From NCBI GenBank assembly GCA_041689935.1, contig JBDNFI010000087.1, positions 112,963-176,962 on the forward strand: 64,000 nucleotides of DNA, in the 5' to 3' direction. The stretch is from CAXBDP01 sp041689935. Its GTDB lineage: Bacteria; Bacteroidota; Bacteroidia; Cytophagales; Cyclobacteriaceae. The position numbers and the translations under genes are program-made. A model generated the notes under the pieces. The model was not told where the DNA came from. It worked only from the letters and a program-made list of their open reading frames with translations, and did not search any database. Within the stretch, counting starts at the first letter, position 1. The number at the start of each line of letters is the position of its first letter. This document shows, in pieces, positions 1-8,846 of this stretch.

Positions 1-487
1 AGTATATGGCAACCACGATATCACAGGAGTAGAACTCTGCGGAGTACTAAAAAACATCATTGCGATTGCTTCTGGCGCATTGAGTGGCCTTGGCTATGGC
101 GACAATGCTAGGGCTTTGCTTATAAGCCGAGGAATGGTAGAGATGATTTATATTGGCAGAGCTTTTGGCGGAAACGTAGAAGCCTTTATCGGCTTGGCGG
201 GAGTGGGAGATTTGGTCGCTACCTGTACGAGTACACTCAGCCGTAACTTCACCGTAGGCTACCGACTGGCCAAAGGAGAAACCCTCCCGCAAATTATGGC
301 CACCATGGAGGAAGTAGCAGAAGGGGTGAATACCGTAAAAATCATTACTAGCATGTCCGAAAGTCTAAACTTAAGAGCTCCCATTACTGAGAATTTGCAC
401 AAGGTATTATTTGAAGATTTGCCAGTAGAAAAAGCCTTAAGTTATTTGATGAAATACCCGTTGAACGTAGATATAGATTTTCTTTAA
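1..487 (+). CDS. gpsA: Glycerol-3-phosphate dehydrogenase, C-terminal part (5' end outside window)
   Basis: NAD(P)-dependent glycerol-3-phosphate dehydrogenase, which reduces dihydroxyacetone phosphate to sn-glycerol-3-phosphate for phospholipid synthesis in the cytoplasm. The reading frame is open from base 2 and begins inside the protein. The GVELCGVLKN stretch carries the catalytic lysine of the family, and GLGYGDNARALLISRG and GLAGVGDLVATCTS follow in the order expected for the C-terminal substrate domain. The TTG at 80 is internal and not a start. About 160 residues are present, roughly the C-terminal half of a typical ~330-residue GpsA. No operon partner is visible on the right; the next gene lies after a 170-nt gap without an obvious terminator. 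Confidence 0.93.
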   Translation, partial: VYGNHDITGVELCGVLKNIIAIASGALSGLGYGDNARALLISRGMVEMIYIGRAFGGNVEAFIGLAGVGDLVATCTSTLSRNFTVGYRLAKGETLPQIMATMEEVAEGVNTVKIITSMSESLNLRAPITENLHKVLFEDLPVEKALSYLMKYPLNVDIDFL

Positions 488-660
488 ATCGGATTTTCCC
501 TTTTTCAATTCATTAATTTGCATAATTCCCCATATAATCTGCCTTATGTGTTGAAAGCACTTTTCGAGTGGCCATTAAGGATTTAGCCATCCGCAAACAA
601 CATTCGCATTATTGGCATATCATTTGGATTAATTACTGTTCATAAAAATTTCTTGAGGTC

Positions 661-2622
661 ATTAAAAAATTTACTTCATACTGTTTACTCTTTTTACTTT
701 TGACGGTAAGTCATCTTTGCCTTGCCCAACGCACAAAAGTAATTAAATACGACACCCTCAGATTACCCGAAAAAAGCTATATCGTTATTGCGGATTCCAT
801 ATATTTTTTCGAGTCCGACACCGTTTTAATCTTAGCAGATTCCATCAAATACAGGCGTGATTCCAAACAAATGGCTGCGGAATTTTATGATAACTTAAAG
901 AACCGGATGGGGAGACGCAAGCTTACAAAAGCCCTTTTTGATGCGCTTATTTCCATCCCTAGAGAGCAATTGGTAGTGGACTCCATGATTCTTACCAAAA
1001 GCACCCAACCTTATGCCCTCTACGAAGGGAAAATTATAGGCGATGTTACTTTAAATAAGCTTACCGTATTTGGCCCAGAAGTCGATGATACTACAAAAAG
1101 AGCCAAAACCATCTTCCAGCGAGCATTCAATACACTGCACTGGAAAACAAGCGGAAATGTAATCCGCAACAATCTTACGGTAAAAAAGGGCGAAAAAGTC
1201 ACTTCAGCAGGACTTGCCGATGCGGAGCGTATCCTTCGTGAGCTCCCCTTTATCCGAGATGCCCGGATTGAGGTAGTGCCCCGACCAAATTCTGATACGG
1301 TAGATTTGATCCTCATCACACAGGATGTATTCCCCTTTTCATTCAATATTGAGCCTCGGGATATTGACGCTGGAATATTGGATATGGATCAGCGAAACTT
1401 ATTCGGACTAGGGTACGAATTCGATAATCGCTTGCAGATTGCCAATAATCAAGATCAGGTTTTTAATTATAGAGGCAGGCTGAGAGTCCCAAACATTCGC
1501 AGATCCTTTACGGTAGGCGAGCTTACATTGAGTAATAATTTCAGGGAAAGAGGGATTAGAGCCAATATTTATAGGGACTTTATCACCCCACAGACAAAAT
1601 GGGCGGGAGGAATGGACCTCAGCCATTTGCAGGAACGTTCCGAGAGATTTGTACCCATCGATACTTCTACTCTTTTCTTTTACAATACTTACAACCAACA
1701 AGATATTTGGCTGGGGCGAGCTTTCAGGTTGGGACTTGCTAATCCTGAAGCTGATGAGAGGACACGGCTGATCCTGAGTGGGAGATTTAAACGGACTGAT
1801 TTTTTAAATAGAGCCTTTTTCGTAACCGAAACAACGAATCAACTTTTTCAAAATTCTACTCTCTTTTTGGGTGCCATCGCCATTTCTCAGCGAAACTACT
1901 ACAAAGACAGACTTATTTATGGATATGGCCGTACGGAGGATATTCCTATAGGATATTATGTAGAAGCAACTTTTGGACTAGAAAAACGGGAATTTTATGA
2001 TCGGAATTATATTGGATTCAAGGCTTCAAGAGGTTCCTTTATAAACAAATTAGGCTATCTATATTCTTCGGTTTCATTCGAAACATTCCTGAGAGCGGGA
2101 GGTGCAAAAGAACAAGGCAGGATAGATTTGGAACAATTATTTTTCACCAATCTGCTCGAAATTGATAGATGGAGATTCCGCCAATTTATCACTTTTCAAT
2201 ACACCCATGGCTTCAATAGATTCAACGATGAGTTTATCACTATCAATAATGAAGATGGGGTGAGAGGACTAAGTAGCCCATTTTTTAGAGGTACACAACG
2301 GCTCAAATTAAATTTTGAAACAGTCGCATTTACCCCTATCGAAGCGGTAGGATTTAGAGTGGCACTTTATGGTTTTGCCGACATCGGCTTTATCAACCGT
2401 AGCAATGTCAACGTCTTTTCAGGCAGAATGTACAATGGCGTAGGTCTAGGCTTTAGAATCAGAAACGATAACTTGACCTTCCGCGCATTCGAGATGCGAT
2501 TGGCTTATTATCCAAATTTACCTAGCGATATTTCTCCTTTCGGTCTTGACTTCTCGGGCTCCACCTCCGCTCGTTTCAACGATTTCATCACCACACGCCC
2601 AGGTCAGGGAGATTTCAGATAA
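661..2622 (+). CDS. POTRA-containing outer-membrane beta-barrel protein (BamA/TamA-like)
   Basis: Probable outer-membrane protein of the Omp85/TamA type. Around residues 165-215 there is a POTRA-like segment (KGEKVTSAGLADAERIL, then IRDARIEVVP), and the C-terminal ~400 residues are rich in aromatic, alternating beta-barrel strands. The first conventional start, TTG at 700, would cut a signal peptide in half. Reading upstream in frame from ATT at 661 gives IKKFTSYCLLFLLLTVSHLC followed by LAQ, a complete signal peptide with cleavage after Ala; an in-frame stop lies at 643. I therefore place the start at the ATT codon, giving 653 residues. The substrate is unknown; roles in membrane-protein or lipid insertion are inferred from the family only. 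Confidence 0.75.
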   Translation: MKKFTSYCLLFLLLTVSHLCLAQRTKVIKYDTLRLPEKSYIVIADSIYFFESDTVLILADSIKYRRDSKQMAAEFYDNLKNRMGRRKLTKALFDALISIPREQLVVDSMILTKSTQPYALYEGKIIGDVTLNKLTVFGPEVDDTTKRAKTIFQRAFNTLHWKTSGNVIRNNLTVKKGEKVTSAGLADAERILRELPFIRDARIEVVPRPNSDTVDLILITQDVFPFSFNIEPRDIDAGILDMDQRNLFGLGYEFDNRLQIANNQDQVFNYRGRLRVPNIRRSFTVGELTLSNNFRERGIRANIYRDFITPQTKWAGGMDLSHLQERSERFVPIDTSTLFFYNTYNQQDIWLGRAFRLGLANPEADERTRLILSGRFKRTDFLNRAFFVTETTNQLFQNSTLFLGAIAISQRNYYKDRLIYGYGRTEDIPIGYYVEATFGLEKREFYDRNYIGFKASRGSFINKLGYLYSSVSFETFLRAGGAKEQGRIDLEQLFFTNLLEIDRWRFRQFITFQYTHGFNRFNDEFITINNEDGVRGLSSPFFRGTQRLKLNFETVAFTPIEAVGFRVALYGFADIGFINRSNVNVFSGRMYNGVGLGFRIRNDNLTFRAFEMRLAYYPNLPSDISPFGLDFSGSTSARFNDFITTRPGQGDFR

Positions 2623-2624
2623 AA

Positions 2625-3878
2625 TTAGTCGGCACCAACACTTTTTTCCTTTTCTAAATGGGCTAATCGCTGCAATAGAGGAGGGTGGGAATAATTGAAA
2701 AATACATACAAAGGATGCGGCGTTAAATGCGCCAAATTTTCTACCGAAAGTTTTTTTAGGGCATGCTGCAACGGACTGGCTGCATAATTTTTGGCGGCAA
2801 AACTATCTGCTTCAAATTCATTTTTGCGACTAAGCATATTGCCCAATAATCCAATCAAAAAGGAAATAGGGCTGTACAAAATACCGAATGCAAGCAAATT
2901 CAAATGGATAGCCCATTGGTCGCCACCCAAAGCCGTGGATAATGTGGGAGTAAATAATAAAAGGGAAAGGACAAAAAGCATGATGCCCGTAGTGAAAAAT
3001 GAAAGAATCATGCTTTTAGGAATATGCTTCAATTTGTAATGACCAACCTCATGTGCAAGTACCGCCAAAAGCTCGTCTGTATCATGTTGGTGGATCAATG
3101 TATCGTAGAGCACAATTTGCTTTTTGCGGCCCATCCCAGCAAAAAATGCATTGGCACGGGAAGATCTTTTGGAGCCATCAATCACCATTATTTTGGTGAG
3201 TGGAAAGTCTACTTTATTTGCAAATTCCGCAATTTTAGTTTTTAATTCTCCTTCCTCCAACGGATGCAGCTTGTTGAAAATAGGCAATATCCAAGATGCA
3301 TAAAACAAATTCATAATCAGCGAGAACGCCATAATCACTGCGAGAAATATCCACCAAAAATCTGCCCCTAACTTCTCGATGATGTACAAAAAAACGAATA
3401 ACAACCCTCCTCCAAATAAGGCTCCCAGCAAATAGCCTTTGAGCTTATCTGTAATGAAAATTTTGGCCGTAGTTTTGTTGAAACCGAATTTCTCCTCAAT
3501 CACAAAAGTACTATACAATTGAAAGGGCAATCCGAAAATATCTGAAATAACGGCCAATACACCAAAGAACAAAAAGGGCTGCCAAAATGGGTTTTCTGCC
3601 CATTGCCTGAGATACATATCCAATTCGCCAAAAAGTCCAAATGATAATAAAGCAATCGTGAAGGCAGCACTAATACTTGAGCTAATCAATGAAAATCGAC
3701 TCCGCACTTTTTGATATTCCATGGCTCTAGCATATTTCTCCGCATCGTATATACCTCCCGCTTCTTTGGGCAAGCTAGGCGAAAAACGGCTGAGATTAAG
3801 CCATGACAACCACCTATCAAAAACGAAATGTGCAATGGTAATGGCCAAAATGATACTCAAAATGCTGGTGCTTGTCAT
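2625..3878 (-). CDS. M48 family (Ste24/CAAX-type) zinc metallopeptidase
   Basis: Integral-membrane zinc protease of the Ste24/FACE-1 type (417 residues, usual length for the family). The N-terminal ~200 residues form several hydrophobic helices (CAAX_prot_N-like region). The catalytic motif HEVGH is at residues 276-280, and the third zinc ligand lies in NEFEAD at about 354-358. In bacteria such enzymes are thought to degrade or process membrane proteins; the substrate cannot be read from sequence. The gene starts 3 nt after the stop of the PorP-family gene and is probably cotranscribed with it. Confidence 0.9.
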   Translation of the reverse strand: MTSTSILSIILAITIAHFVFDRWLSWLNLSRFSPSLPKEAGGIYDAEKYARAMEYQKVRSRFSLISSSISAAFTIALLSFGLFGELDMYLRQWAENPFWQPFLFFGVLAVISDIFGLPFQLYSTFVIEEKFGFNKTTAKIFITDKLKGYLLGALFGGGLLFVFLYIIEKLGADFWWIFLAVIMAFSLIMNLFYASWILPIFNKLHPLEEGELKTKIAEFANKVDFPLTKIMVIDGSKRSSRANAFFAGMGRKKQIVLYDTLIHQHDTDELLAVLAHEVGHYKLKHIPKSMILSFFTTGIMLFVLSLLLFTPTLSTALGGDQWAIHLNLLAFGILYSPISFLIGLLGNMLSRKNEFEADSFAAKNYAASPLQHALKKLSVENLAHLTPHPLYVFFNYSHPPLLQRLAHLEKEKSVGAD

Positions 3879-3881
3879 CGG

Positions 3882-4925
3882 CTAAAACTTTGGAAGTGGT
3901 ATGGGTCTTTTGTTTTTCACAGGTCTACGTTCAGCACTTACAGGAAATAGATAGGTAAGCGATAATTCATGTGCTCCGCCAGAACTTGCACCAAATCTTG
4001 AGACTGTAAAATCATAGCTATACCCCACCGAAAGATTATCATAGCTAAGACCCACAAGCATAATCAATGACTCGTTATAGGGCAAAGTATTAAGCACGCC
4101 CACGGGCAAGCCTCTGTACCAAAGCCCTACCACCAATGGCTCGAGATACAAATAGGAGCCAATATCGAGTTGCTGAAAATTTGCTTGTGATCGATATTGA
4201 AATACTGGTACTATGGCCCTTTCTTTAAAAGTATAGGCAAGTTCATATTTTCTTGGTCCAGAAGACAATGGAATTTTCCAGCCACCATGAATGGAGGTGC
4301 GCATGGGCAATGTAGAAATTTCACCGGTAAGGCTTTCGTTTGGTTGGTTCACTTGAGCAAATGAAGCTCCCAACCACGCAGTCTCGGTATAGAAAAGCCC
4401 ACCTAAATCGATGGTCAATAAATTCGTATTGAGGCCACTGTTAGTGAGATTTGGTAAATTCGGATCGAAACCGCCAATGGGATTTAGCTGACTTGCAAAA
4501 ACTAACTGACTGAAATCTACATTTCTACGCATATAGCCAACAGATACTCCCGGCCTAAAGGTGAGGGCATCGCTTAGGGGCAGTTGATACGCGTAGCTAA
4601 GTGCGGCAGAGGTAGATCTTAAGCCTGCGCTACCTTCTTGGTCGGTCATCAATAATATCCCCACACCGCTATTATACTTGGGCAAGGCGAAATCTGCCCA
4701 AGCGGTATACGTCACAAATGAGGATGGCAGAGATGGCCATTGATTCCGATAATTGATTCCCATGCGGCCTTCCTCACCGCCTCCCGCAAAAGCTGGATTT
4801 AGATATAATTGAGAGGCATAAAATTGCGAGAACTGAGGATCTTGAGCCCGCGCTTCCAGCAATGCAACGATCTGCAAAAATATCGATAGAGCTATGAAAA
4901 GTATGAATCTATGAGAAAAAGTCAT
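3882..4925 (-). CDS. PorP/SprF family type IX secretion system outer-membrane protein
   Basis: Member of the PorP/SprF family, found only in Bacteroidota and linked to type IX secretion and gliding. After a signal peptide (cleavage near ARAQ) the mature protein opens with the diagnostic QDPQFSQFYASQLYLNPAFA, followed by a beta-barrel of about 300 residues. Length (347) fits the family. Family members are usually paired with a large secreted or gliding adhesin, or sit in a porPKLMN operon. Neither is visible here, and the only partner is the M48 protease immediately downstream, so this is a stand-alone paralogue whose cargo is unknown. Confidence 0.92.
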   Translation of the reverse strand: MTFSHRFILFIALSIFLQIVALLEARAQDPQFSQFYASQLYLNPAFAGGGEEGRMGINYRNQWPSLPSSFVTYTAWADFALPKYNSGVGILLMTDQEGSAGLRSTSAALSYAYQLPLSDALTFRPGVSVGYMRRNVDFSQLVFASQLNPIGGFDPNLPNLTNSGLNTNLLTIDLGGLFYTETAWLGASFAQVNQPNESLTGEISTLPMRTSIHGGWKIPLSSGPRKYELAYTFKERAIVPVFQYRSQANFQQLDIGSYLYLEPLVVGLWYRGLPVGVLNTLPYNESLIMLVGLSYDNLSVGYSYDFTVSRFGASSGGAHELSLTYLFPVSAERRPVKNKRPIPLPKF

Positions 4926-5113
4926 TGAAACAACAACGAATAATATGATGTATTGATTTTAAAGGCCCGGCAATTTATACATAAAGTATCAGTTGTAAAA
5001 TTGCTTTGAAAATAACCAGCCTAAATATGCCAACCTCGGCTCAATTATCGGTTGATAAATTCAAAATAAGGCTACAACTTGCCCGCCAATATTATTCAAA
5101 ATCATTATTGAAA

Positions 5114-5725
5114 ATGGCCATTATAGATTTAACCTTACCCATTACGGATAAACTTCCCGTATTTCCTGGTGATAAAGCACCTGTAATAGAAACAGCAGCA
5201 ACTATTGCCAATGAAGGTTGGAATGCTCTACGATATTCGTTTGGGACCCACTTTGCCACACATATAGATGCCCCTTTTCACATGTTAGAAGATGGGAAAA
5301 AACTCACTGAGTTTCCGCCAGAGACATTCATTGGTGAGGCAATTTTAATAGATGTGAGAGGTCAATCTATCATTTCGGATCCGCTAGAAAATGTGCGGGA
5401 GGGTGATATCGTTTTCTTCCACACCGGCCACGTTCAGCATATTCACGGCAATTATTTTGAAGGCAATCCAGTGATAAGTCCTGACACTGCGCAATTGCTC
5501 GTAGATAAGAAAGTGAAAATAGTAGGACTTGACTCTTTCACCCCAGATGGTGCGCCTTACAATGAGCATAAACTCTTTTTCCGAAACGAAATTTTAATTG
5601 TTGAGAACTTAGTGGGCTTAGAATTGTTAACAAGTGAGCGTTTTGAAATAATTATTGCACCGCTAAAAATTGATAATGCCGATGGAGCTCCCTGTAGAGT
5701 TTTTGCTCTAAATCAATCGTTGTAA
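5114..5725 (+). CDS. Cyclase family (kynurenine formamidase-like) metal hydrolase
   Basis: Metal-dependent hydrolase of the cyclase/formamidase family (PF04199). The ligand motif HFATHIDAPFH matches the family pattern HxGTHxDxPxH with Ala in place of Gly. The frame stays open back to a TTG at 5006, but the ATG at 5114 gives the typical family N-terminus MAIIDLTLPITDKLPVFPGD and a normal length of 203 residues, so I chose it. The substrate is uncertain: family members hydrolyse N-formylkynurenine, isatin or other amides. The gene stands alone, divergent from the PorP-family gene. Confidence 0.88.
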   Translation: MAIIDLTLPITDKLPVFPGDKAPVIETAATIANEGWNALRYSFGTHFATHIDAPFHMLEDGKKLTEFPPETFIGEAILIDVRGQSIISDPLENVREGDIVFFHTGHVQHIHGNYFEGNPVISPDTAQLLVDKKVKIVGLDSFTPDGAPYNEHKLFFRNEILIVENLVGLELLTSERFEIIIAPLKIDNADGAPCRVFALNQSL

Positions 5726-5758
5726 AATCTAATCGCTCATTTTAGTTATTTTTTATTG

Positions 5759-5793
5759 CCTCAATAGCTAGTTAATCGCTATATTGAGGTTTA
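5759..5793 (+). terminator. Imperfect hairpin after the cyclase gene
   Basis: Inverted repeat CCTCAATA (5759-5766) with TATTGAGG (5782-5789), extended inside by AGC/GCT with a small bulge, followed by TTTAATTT. It lies 34 nt after the cyclase stop codon and is terminator-like, although the T run is interrupted. Confidence 0.45.
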
Positions 5794-5823
5794 ATTTATT
5801 TCACTCTAGTATAAAAATCTCTT

Positions 5824-6822
5824 ATGGATCCAGTTTCTCTATTTGGCGCTCCTACAATTTCTCTTGACGATTTAGGTTTTATTGAAAAAAGTGCCCCCGA
5901 AATAATCGTTTGGGCAGCTCCTGTTATGTTCTTATTCGCCATTTTAGAATATTATATTTCCAAAAAGCAAAATCACGGCTTTTACGAATCCAAAGAAACC
6001 ATGGGTTCTGTGTTGGTAGGTGTTGGCAATGTGATTATTAGCTTTCTGATCAAAGCAGCATTATTATTAGTGGTGGTGGTGATATACAATCTTGTGCCTT
6101 GGCGCATGCAACTCAACTGGTGGACCTTCATTCCTGCCTATATATTTTGGGATTTTTGCAGCTATTGGGCTCACAGAGTATCCCATAATCAGCGTTTTTG
6201 GTGGGCTACACATATAGTCCATCACTCTGGCGAAAAGTACAACCTGACTGTTTCATTCAGACTTAGCTGGGTTCAGCATATTAAAATCATCTTCTTTGTG
6301 CCAGCTATGTTTATTGGCTTTCACCCGATTATCATTTTTGTCACAAACCAAATTGCAGTGCTTTTCCAATTTTGGGTGCATACAGAGTATATACGCAAGC
6401 TGCACCCTGCTATCGAGTACGTATTTGCTACACCGAGCAATCACCGAGTACACCACGGCTCACAAGAACAGTATATCGATAGAAATTTTGGGGCAACATT
6501 TGTCCTTTGGGACAGAATATTTGGCACGTATGAGCCTGAAGGAGAGAAAGTAGCCTACGGCCTTACGACCAATATAGAGAATAAGGCAAATCCATTACAC
6601 ATCAATTTTCACGAATACAGGGAAATTTGGAAAGACGTAAAAGAAGCAGATACCTTTGGCGAGAAAATGTACGCAATCTTCGGCAGCCCAATAAAGATTG
6701 ACCAAGCCAAAAAAAGAAAAGCTGCTTTGGCGCTTGAAAAGGAAAAATCTGTTGAAAAACAGACGAATACTTATCAAAACGGCATTAAAAACCTATCCTT
6801 AGAAACTGCCTCCAGAAAATAA
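5824..6822 (+). CDS. Sterol desaturase / fatty acid hydroxylase family di-iron membrane protein
   Basis: Membrane di-iron oxygenase of the fatty-acid-hydroxylase superfamily (PF04116). Three histidine clusters are visible: HRVSH at residues 117-121, HIVHH at 130-134 and HRVHH at 207-211, flanked by hydrophobic helices. The downstream RNFGATFVLWDRIFGTY signature is typical of the bacterial sterol-desaturase group. The C-terminus ends in a Lys/Glu-rich tail of about 45 residues. It probably hydroxylates or desaturates a lipid; the substrate is not predictable. Length 332 residues. It is a monocistronic gene bounded by hairpins on both sides. Confidence 0.9.
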   Translation: MDPVSLFGAPTISLDDLGFIEKSAPEIIVWAAPVMFLFAILEYYISKKQNHGFYESKETMGSVLVGVGNVIISFLIKAALLLVVVVIYNLVPWRMQLNWWTFIPAYIFWDFCSYWAHRVSHNQRFWWATHIVHHSGEKYNLTVSFRLSWVQHIKIIFFVPAMFIGFHPIIIFVTNQIAVLFQFWVHTEYIRKLHPAIEYVFATPSNHRVHHGSQEQYIDRNFGATFVLWDRIFGTYEPEGEKVAYGLTTNIENKANPLHINFHEYREIWKDVKEADTFGEKMYAIFGSPIKIDQAKKRKAALALEKEKSVEKQTNTYQNGIKNLSLETASRK

Positions 6823-6828
6823 GAAACC

Positions 6829-6870
6829 ATTAGAAGAGCATTTGGGATTCAGATGCTCTTCTAATCTTTT
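6829..6870 (+). terminator. Strong hairpin terminator between convergent genes
   Basis: Perfect 13-bp inverted repeat (arms 6829-6841 and 6853-6865, core AGAAGAGCAT/ATGCTCTTCT) with an 11-nt loop, followed by CTTTT. It lies 7 nt after the desaturase stop and before the convergent lipoprotein gene, so it may serve both strands. Confidence 0.8.
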
Positions 6871-6895
6871 AGATAAAAATCTAGGTTCGAACGAT

Positions 6896-7360
6896 TCATT
6901 TGATTTCTAAACCATTAAACTTCACAGAAATAAGTTCATCAAGTATAGCTGCGTTCGCAGAATTAATTTTTAGTAAGTCCTTAATGTTGCCAACTTCACT
7001 AAGGATAAGAACTGGATTCTTATCATTTAGATCACTCAAAACTTTAACTAATTTTTCAGAAGCTTTGTAAATCACCCTTCCTTCGTCAAACCCGAGTATC
7101 CTGTCTTTTATTTTGGAATTTCTAATATTATAAACCTCATACTTAACTATAATCCAATCATTTGGATTTTCTTTTAAGTAAGCATAAGTATTTTCTCTAC
7201 AATAGGGACAGCCTGTTTCTGATATAAAGAAAATAAACTTTTCATCGACTAACTCTGGGAATTCATTATCAATAATACTTTCAAACTCAGCGAATGTATC
7301 TTGATTTTGTTGACATCCACTAATAAATACTAAAGATATCCAAATGCATAAAATCTTCAT
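6896..7360 (-). CDS. Small lipoprotein with CxxC redox-like motif
   Basis: Predicted lipoprotein of 154 residues: a short hydrophobic leader ends in a lipobox (FISGC, Cys16). The mature part contains ETGCPYCREN, a CPYC motif preceded by a beta-strand (KFIFFIS) as in thioredoxin-fold proteins, so a thiol-disulfide or peptide-thiol role in the periplasm is plausible but not shown. The rest lacks the full thioredoxin pattern. The start overlaps the 3' end of the propeller lipoprotein gene by 41 nt, a strong sign of cotranscription. A similar gene with GCEGCI occupies the same position in the island near 59 kb. Confidence 0.75.
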   Translation of the reverse strand: MKILCIWISLVFISGCQQNQDTFAEFESIIDNEFPELVDEKFIFFISETGCPYCRENTYAYLKENPNDWIIVKYEVYNIRNSKIKDRILGFDEGRVIYKASEKLVKVLSDLNDKNPVLILSEVGNIKDLLKINSANAAILDELISVKFNGLEIK

Positions 7361-8489
7361 TGATATTATTCTTTACCCTGTTAATTAATATGATTCCGTA
7401 CCTACTTACCACTAGATTATAGGGTTCATATTCATCATTTCTATTTGGAAATACAGCAGTACCTTCATAATTAAAATCTTCATCGAAAATAAGAATTTTA
7501 AATGGCCTTCTAGCTCTAGTATATGAATTATTGTACTTTTCTAATAGCTCATCATCCTGCAAGGAAATAATTGGAGTCTCTACAACTCTTAAGTATTTAT
7601 TATTAATTTTATCCACTAAAAATGATGAATAAGCAGGAATTTTTATTTCATTCTTAAATATTTCAAATTGATCGTTGGTATTAATTTTTTGGAAGGAATT
7701 ATTTTCCTGATGAAACTCATAGCCCATATTTACTTTACGAACTATATTTCCTTCCAAATCAAAAATTATAACAGAATCTTGATAAGGAAACGAAGCCATT
7801 AAAAACTCTCCACTTAGGTCTTCTGAAAGAAAAATATCAAGGCCCTTTATTGTTGACTGAGGTTCAGGATAATTTTTAGGGTAATTTCCAAAATATTCTT
7901 GGCTACCTGTATCAAAATTATACTTCATTATCACTTTATTGTCAGTTTCCTCGCCAAGTTCCTTATCAGCACTAAAGGGTCGATTATCTGGTAAGGGTAA
8001 GAAAAGATAATCGTCAATAACGGTAAGCCGATGACCTGCAAATATCCTAGGCATTGAAAATCTATTTCTTCTTTGTTCCACACTTACTAGCAAATGTCTT
8101 TGATAAACAGAATCACGATAATTAATAGTTGTAACAAAAGGCGGAAGGAAGTCTGAGACTAGTAAACTGTCCATATCATAAAAATGAAACTGACCAACTC
8201 TTCCTACATTGTTAGGTCCTTCTGAAGGGAAAAATATATTTTTTATAAAATCACCTGACCTGAAGTTATAAATTTTAATGGAATTATCGGGTTGATTTCG
8301 AAGGGCAATTACTTCGACTTTTTCAAATACTATATACTCAAACACCAATGGAGAATTTGAAGTAATTGAATCCAATTTCAATTTATTCTCTGAAACTAAT
8401 TCAACAGATTTGAATTTTTCCTTCTGGTAAAAATTATCTGAATCACATCCAAATAATAGCATTATAGTTAATAATATGTATTTATTCAA
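7320..8489 (-). CDS. Six-bladed beta-propeller lipoprotein (DUF4221-like)
   Basis: Lipoprotein of 389 residues with a short leader and lipobox (MLLFGC, Cys15). The mature part is built from repeated four-stranded segments with short D/N-rich turns (for example YIVFEKVEVIALRNQPDNS, IFDLEGNIVRKVN, ILIFDEDFNYEG), the pattern of six-bladed propeller proteins common in Bacteroidota; assignment to DUF4221 is from memory. No catalytic motif is seen, and ligand binding at the cell surface or in the periplasm is the likely role. It lies between a Cys-rich peptide gene upstream and a CxxC lipoprotein downstream. Composition is visibly more AT-rich than the flanking core genes. Confidence 0.72.
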   Translation of the reverse strand: MNKYILLTIMLLFGCDSDNFYQKEKFKSVELVSENKLKLDSITSNSPLVFEYIVFEKVEVIALRNQPDNSIKIYNFRSGDFIKNIFFPSEGPNNVGRVGQFHFYDMDSLLVSDFLPPFVTTINYRDSVYQRHLLVSVEQRRNRFSMPRIFAGHRLTVIDDYLFLPLPDNRPFSADKELGEETDNKVIMKYNFDTGSQEYFGNYPKNYPEPQSTIKGLDIFLSEDLSGEFLMASFPYQDSVIIFDLEGNIVRKVNMGYEFHQENNSFQKINTNDQFEIFKNEIKIPAYSSFLVDKINNKYLRVVETPIISLQDDELLEKYNNSYTRARRPFKILIFDEDFNYEGTAVFPNRNDEYEPYNLVVSRYGIILINRVKNNINEDFMHLDIFSIY

Positions 8490-8550
8490 CTTTAGTGAAA
8501 ATTAAGCCGCTGATTTAATAACCAGCGGCAATGAAAAAAAATTATTCAAC

Positions 8551-8745
8551 TTATTCAATATCATAAACACATTGAAGGCCCCAAGAATAGCAGATACAAT
8601 CGTCACCGACAGTGACCATTATCGCATCATTCCTAATATCCCCATCAGGCCATGCATTACATGGGCCAGCACTGGCAGGGAAGTAAAGCATTACTGAAGC
8701 GAACAGCAGAATGCTAGCGAACAAAACATTTAATCTCTTTTTCAT
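8551..8745 (-). CDS. Small secreted four-cysteine peptide
   Basis: A 64-residue precursor: a classical signal peptide (MKKRLNVLFASILLFASVML, then YFPASA) with an AxA site, leaving a mature peptide of about 38 residues starting GPCNAW. The mature part is acidic and has four cysteines (PC, DC, IC, QC), enough for two disulfides. Size, position and design resemble NVEALA-type peptides that accompany propeller lipoproteins in Bacteroides, but the NVEALA signature itself is absent. It is encoded 61 nt upstream of the propeller lipoprotein on the same strand. An octamer array and a long direct repeat lie immediately upstream. Function unknown. Confidence 0.72.
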   Translation of the reverse strand: MKKRLNVLFASILLFASVMLYFPASAGPCNAWPDGDIRNDAIMVTVGDDCICYSWGLQCVYDIE

Positions 8746-8783
8746 CTTAATAAAATTTTGGTTAGAAATACAATTAAGATCAC

Positions 8784-8844
8784 AATTAATGAATTAATGA
8801 ATTAATGAATTAATGAATTAATGAATTAATGAATTAATGAATTG
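8784..8844. repeat. Tandem octamer array (AATTAATG x 7.5)
   Basis: Seven perfect copies of the 8-bp unit AATTAATG plus half a copy, ending in AATTG. It begins 39 bp upstream of the start codon of the Cys-rich peptide gene, so it sits in the promoter or leader region. The matching place in the second direct-repeat copy (around 10319-10329) holds only about one unit, which shows that the array arose by local expansion. A simple-sequence array in this position could change expression by slipped-strand copy-number change. Confidence 0.95.
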
Positions 8845-8846
8845 AT

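Noticed and set aside
6870..6895. GGTTCGAAC, a T-loop-like stretch suggesting a tRNA
   Set aside because: No acceptor stem, D-arm or anticodon arm can be folded around it.
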